Source: Sphingobacterium sp. UBA6711
GTDB taxonomy: Bacteria > Bacteroidota > Bacteroidia > Sphingobacteriales > Sphingobacteriaceae
Assembly: GCA_002454415.1 (NCBI GenBank)
Contig: DKIT01000012.1
Span: 277 to 9,460 of the forward strand
Length of the DNA stretch: 9,184 nucleotides
Reading direction: 5' to 3'
The notes below the pieces were generated by a model. That model saw only the letters and a program-made list of their open reading frames with translations, searched no databases and had not been told where the DNA came from. Shown piece after piece: positions 6,464 to 9,184 of this stretch (position 1 is its first letter; each line of letters begins with the position of its first letter). The position numbers were made by a program, and so were the translations under genes.

Positions 6464-8845
6464 TTAATGGATATAGTATCTAAATTTGGTAAAGAAAGCC
6501 CGCCCTGGTTTCTGCAAGCGGAAATTATCGTATGCAGTTTCATTGGTGAGGTTGCGGCATTCTACAGATATATTATATTTTCCGTTTTTTAGCGCATAGG
6601 TCAGCATGGCGTTGTGGATCCATTGCGTGGGAATTTTCAATTTTCCATTCGGATCGCCGATTATTTCCCAGGTACGGTAAAACCAGTGCACGTATTGCGT
6701 ATACCAATTGAACTGCAGGCGCGTATCCTTTCCGAGCAGATTATTTTTCCCGATATTTATCTCAGCATTGCCATATAACCAAGGCTGGTTTGGAATTTTA
6801 TTGCCATAAGAAATATCCTTTTTGCCCTCAAATTCAAACGTATTATTGACAGCGTGCTGATAACTCGCATTGACAGTAGCTCCGAGCAGGTCGCCATAAG
6901 AATAACGTAGCTCCCCTTCAAGCCCTTTCACTTTGACGGCCGAAACATTTTTGTATTGGCTTTGATTGGTGAGCAGAACAACAGGATAGATAAAATCCTG
7001 CACATCACGGAAGAAATAGCCACCTTCCACAAAAATATGCTGGTTATCCCCCAAATTATGGGAGAAAAAGGCCCCGGCGTTGATGTTATGGCTATTTTCA
7101 GGTTTCAGCTTATAATTGGGGATGATATTCATTCCATCGCCGAGCATTTCTGCCGCACTCTGCAAGCGGTAAGCCTTCTCGTAAGAAGCTTTGATACCCA
7201 GCTCCGGTGTAAGCATAAAGCGGGAAGCTAAACCGTAGCCCCAGTTGCCATTTGAACCCGTACCATCCTCGGCACTACCCGAATAATAACCCACTTCCTG
7301 TTCAATGGAAAAACTAGAGCGGTAGTATTTTGTAAAAAATGTATTCGAAAGCCTTTTGCTCAAAAATGACTGCTGGTAAGAAAAGCCCAAGATCTGCTTC
7401 GTCATTACATCACGGGTCGTGTCGCTGCGGTCATACGCGTTAAACATTTTATTGATGGTGCGGTCTAGGGTATAATTGACATTTAGCGCGTGTTCTTCGG
7501 CAATTGCGTAAGCCAAATTGACGCGGGTAAATAAGACGGGCCGTGTAATATTATTGAGTGAGCGCTGGGTATTCACTTCAGCCGTAGTCGAAGGAATATA
7601 GGTTGCATCCCATTCGTAACGTCGCAACACCGTATCCACCACCTCATACGAATCGTTGGTGTAGGATGCGAAGGTACTAAAGTCAAGACCTTTCAGCAGC
7701 AGGTTATCTTTGCGGTACCTAAAGGTGCCATTTAAAGCATGCCCGTGCGAGAATGCATTTCCAAACACAGCCTCTTGGGAGGCCCCGGTCTGGATATCCC
7801 GTTTATTAGCCGAATAGCTGCCGCCCAGAAAAATGACATCTGCCCATTTCTTACCGGTAAAACCAGCCTCCATCTGAACCATACCCGATTGATAGCGATC
7901 ATGAAAACGTTTGACATCCGTTGGAACGTAAGCATACTTCTCCTCATTCCAGACCTCAATATCTTTCATGGTATAGTTATTTTTCGAATAATTATGGAAT
8001 CCATTCAGTTTGACGGTCAATCCCGATTTGCGGTCCACCCACTGTGAATTGAGGGCCGATCGATGCGTATTGAATGAGCCATAACTATAGCTGAGGTCGA
8101 GGTAATTGCGGACGCGTTGATCAGTGATCACATTAACGGCCCCACCTAAGGCATCTGATCCCAGATCCACAGGCACGACCCCTTTATAAACCTCTATTCG
8201 CTGGGCATGATTGACCGGGATATTATTGAGGCTCATGGATGTCCCCATTGTTTCCATCGGGATACCGTCGATAAAAAAGCGGATAGCTTTTCCAGATAGC
8301 CCATTGACGGAGAAATTGAAATCAGAGCCAAGTCCTCCCGATTCACGGACACGCACACCTGTACTTCTGTTGAGGATCTGATTGAGATCCACATTTGCAT
8401 TTGCATAATGCTTTGTCTCGATCGCATTTACACTGAAAGCCTGCTCTTTTACCTGCTGGTTTTCAGACTTACCCGTAACTTCAACTGTACTCAGTATCCG
8501 GTCCGATTTTTTAAGCTGAATGTCGAGGTGAAGTTTTTGGCTGCGACGAACGTCTACCGAGCGCTCGAATTTTTCATAACCCAAGGCAGAGAAAATCAGT
8601 TGATAATGCCCAGGTTTAATGTTTTCCAGGTCAAAGTAGCCATCATTTCTGCTCGTTGTTCCTGTATTTAGATTGCTTATGATGATCGAAACATCGGTGA
8701 GCGGGTTTCCATTCTGCGCGGTAATTCTCCCCTCAATACGGGTAAGAGTATCCGCTTTTTTTGACTGCGCATTTAATAAGAAAGGCAGTAGGATGCACAC
8801 AAAAAGACAAAGCAATTTTGTATGCAAAAATTTGTTAATTTGCAT
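6464..8845 (-). CDS. xusA: TonB-dependent outer-membrane receptor, XusA-like siderophore importer
   Basis: This 793-residue complete receptor has a signal peptide at 1-26 (KLLCLFVCILLPFLLNA before Gln27), a carboxypeptidase-regulatory-like domain at about 36-112, a TonB-box-like STVEVTG at 119-125, a plug at about 133-243 (LNRSTGVRVRESGGLGSDF, IRFFIDGIP, RIEVYKGVVPVDLGSDALGGAVNVIT) and then a long beta-barrel ending GRAFFTKFRYYIH. It would carry a ferric siderophore across the outer membrane using TonB-ExbBD energy. It heads a tight xusA-xusB-xusC order, matching the B. thetaiotaomicron xenosiderophore operon; the actual ligand here is unknown. Start: an in-frame ATG at 8917 exists, but the 24 extra residues (with Cys, Thr and Glu) would precede the signal peptide, so ATG 8845 is preferred. 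It ends in His rather than the customary aromatic residue. The first codons form an inverted repeat, and two hairpins lie upstream. Confidence 0.92.
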   Translation of the reverse strand: MQINKFLHTKLLCLFVCILLPFLLNAQSKKADTLTRIEGRITAQNGNPLTDVSIIISNLNTGTTSRNDGYFDLENIKPGHYQLIFSALGYEKFERSVDVRRSQKLHLDIQLKKSDRILSTVEVTGKSENQQVKEQAFSVNAIETKHYANANVDLNQILNRSTGVRVRESGGLGSDFNFSVNGLSGKAIRFFIDGIPMETMGTSMSLNNIPVNHAQRIEVYKGVVPVDLGSDALGGAVNVITDQRVRNYLDLSYSYGSFNTHRSALNSQWVDRKSGLTVKLNGFHNYSKNNYTMKDIEVWNEEKYAYVPTDVKRFHDRYQSGMVQMEAGFTGKKWADVIFLGGSYSANKRDIQTGASQEAVFGNAFSHGHALNGTFRYRKDNLLLKGLDFSTFASYTNDSYEVVDTVLRRYEWDATYIPSTTAEVNTQRSLNNITRPVLFTRVNLAYAIAEEHALNVNYTLDRTINKMFNAYDRSDTTRDVMTKQILGFSYQQSFLSKRLSNTFFTKYYRSSFSIEQEVGYYSGSAEDGTGSNGNWGYGLASRFMLTPELGIKASYEKAYRLQSAAEMLGDGMNIIPNYKLKPENSHNINAGAFFSHNLGDNQHIFVEGGYFFRDVQDFIYPVVLLTNQSQYKNVSAVKVKGLEGELRYSYGDLLGATVNASYQHAVNNTFEFEGKKDISYGNKIPNQPWLYGNAEINIGKNNLLGKDTRLQFNWYTQYVHWFYRTWEIIGDPNGKLKIPTQWIHNAMLTYALKNGKYNISVECRNLTNETAYDNFRLQKPGRAFFTKFRYYIH
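8822..8845 (-). repeat. Inverted repeat spanning the xusA start codon
   Basis: ATGCAAA (beginning with the xusA start codon on the minus strand, 8845-8839) is exactly matched by TTTGCAT at 8828-8822, with a 10-nt A/T-rich loop. The first eight codons of xusA could therefore fold into a 7-bp hairpin holding the start codon. The stem is moderate in strength and A/T-rich, so it may be fortuitous. Confidence 0.35.
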
Positions 8846-8875
8846 TACTTTAAAATCTTCAGTTTTAGAGGTAGC

Positions 8876-8947
8876 GCATTCTTCCGTTGCTGCGGAGAGA
8901 GTGCATTGAGAAGTCATGCGGTTGGCGCCACATGGCTTCTTCCTTTT
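8876..8947 (+). promoter_or_regulatory. Two adjacent stem-loops upstream of xusA: candidate antisense RNA end or structured leader
   Basis: Hairpin 1 (8876-8904): GCATTCTTCCG pairs with CGGA-G-AGAGTGC around the loop TTGCTG, 11 pairs with one bulged G (8897). Hairpin 2 (8909-8940): AGAAGTCATG pairs with CATGGCTTCT around a 12-nt loop that itself holds the palindrome TGGCGCCA; 10 pairs, extendable by a G-U. It is followed by TCCTTTT (8941-8947). In each stem the single non-Watson-Crick pair is U-G on the + strand (8879/8901 and 8914/8935) but C-A on the minus strand, so the folding favours a + strand RNA, which would be antisense to the xusA leader and start region. No convincing + promoter was found (a TTAATTTG at 8835-8842 has only a 14-nt gap to a TTTG at 8817). 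Alternatively it is a minus-strand leader folding with mismatches. No known riboswitch signature was recognised. Confidence 0.35.
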
Positions 8948-9184
8948 AAATACTTAAATCAGCCCTTAGTTCGTTTGGTACCATGTCTGGAAATTCAATT
9001 AAATGTTCTTTTCGGAGGATGACAACTTCATCCGTGTGATAGTGGTTGTGCATAGCGATATAGGTTTTTCCTTTTTTTAACGTAATATTTTTCCGCGTGT
9101 AGGTTGATTTTTTACAGGTGGAAGTCAGCATATAATCAATATCTGAGTCACTATTATTGACAATTTCAACGGCACCGCAAAAAT
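8946..9184 (-). CDS. Hypothetical protein, C-terminal 78 residues (5' part outside window)
   Basis: The minus-strand frame is open from the window edge at 9184 to a TAA at 8948-8946, so only the end of a gene is seen; an internal ATG at 9131 is probably not its start. The visible residues alternate hydrophobic and polar positions as in beta-strands (GAVEIVNNSDSDIDYMLTS, KNITLKKGKTYIAMHNHYHTDEVVIL) and finish with a short polar tail (LIEFPDMVPNELRADLSI). There is a His-rich turn, HNHYHTDE, that could be structural or metal-binding. I do not recognise the family. It ends 100 bp before xusA on the same strand, so it could share a transcript with the uptake operon. Coding is supported by the open frame and plausible composition only. 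Confidence 0.55.
   Translation of the reverse strand, partial: FCGAVEIVNNSDSDIDYMLTSTCKKSTYTRKNITLKKGKTYIAMHNHYHTDEVVILRKEHLIEFPDMVPNELRADLSI

Noticed and set aside
6448..6543. Longer start for the DUF4374 gene at 6543
   Set aside because: It overlaps the end of xusA and would move the lipoprotein signal to an internal position.
8846..8917. Longer start for xusA at 8917
   Set aside because: It would place 24 polar residues, including Cys, before a clear signal peptide; this stretch is better explained by the hairpins found there.
8846..8945. Known riboswitch (cobalamin, SAM, TPP) upstream of xusA
   Set aside because: None of the conserved core sequences of these classes could be matched on either strand; only generic stem-loops are visible.
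8822..9022. + strand peptide frame over the xusA start region, with a Cys-Cys-Gly-Glu stretch as in a leader peptide
   Set aside because: It has no supported ribosome site or partner gene downstream on the + strand, and the sequence is accounted for by hairpin constraints and the overlapping minus-strand frames.

Overview
The window looks like chromosomal DNA of a Bacteroidota bacterium, most likely a Sphingobacterium or close relative. This is inferred from three things: both TonB-dependent receptors carry an N-terminal carboxypeptidase-regulatory-like domain, a DUF4374 lipoprotein is present, and start codons sit in A/T-rich sequence without clear Shine-Dalgarno sites. No rRNA, tRNA, insertion sequence, phage gene or CRISPR array was seen.

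Left part (1-1300): the start of a YihY/BrkB-family membrane protein runs leftward off the window edge. It is divergent from a small DUF2383/PA2169-type four-helix-bundle protein on the + strand. The 131-737 nt style gap between them (about 130-170 bp, depending on the YihY start) holds only A/T-rich sequence with no site I can name. A 9-bp GC-rich stem-loop at 1252-1285 separates the small gene from the convergent iron-uptake cluster.

Main part (1330-8845): four genes on the minus strand form a siderophore-uptake locus. In transcription order they are a TonB-dependent receptor (xusA-like), a DUF4374 surface-lipoprotein candidate (xusB-like), a PepSY-TM inner-membrane protein (xusC-like) and, after a 281-bp gap, a second TonB-dependent siderophore receptor. 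The first three are packed with gaps of 16 and 19 bp and match in order and type the XusABC xenosiderophore system described in Bacteroides thetaiotaomicron. In the expected scheme XusB captures ferric siderophore at the cell surface, XusA imports it with TonB energy, and XusC reduces or releases iron at the inner membrane. The second receptor has its own upstream region, including a 15-bp palindrome that could be an iron-regulator operator, so it may widen the range of siderophores used.

Right edge (8846-9184): a leftward reading frame enters from the window edge and stops at 8946. The 100 bp between it and xusA carry two strong stem-loops. Both pair better when read on the + strand (U-G wobbles, against C-A mismatches on the minus strand), and the second is followed by a short T-rich run. 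This is the least explained part of the window and could be an antisense RNA or a structured leader acting on xusA.
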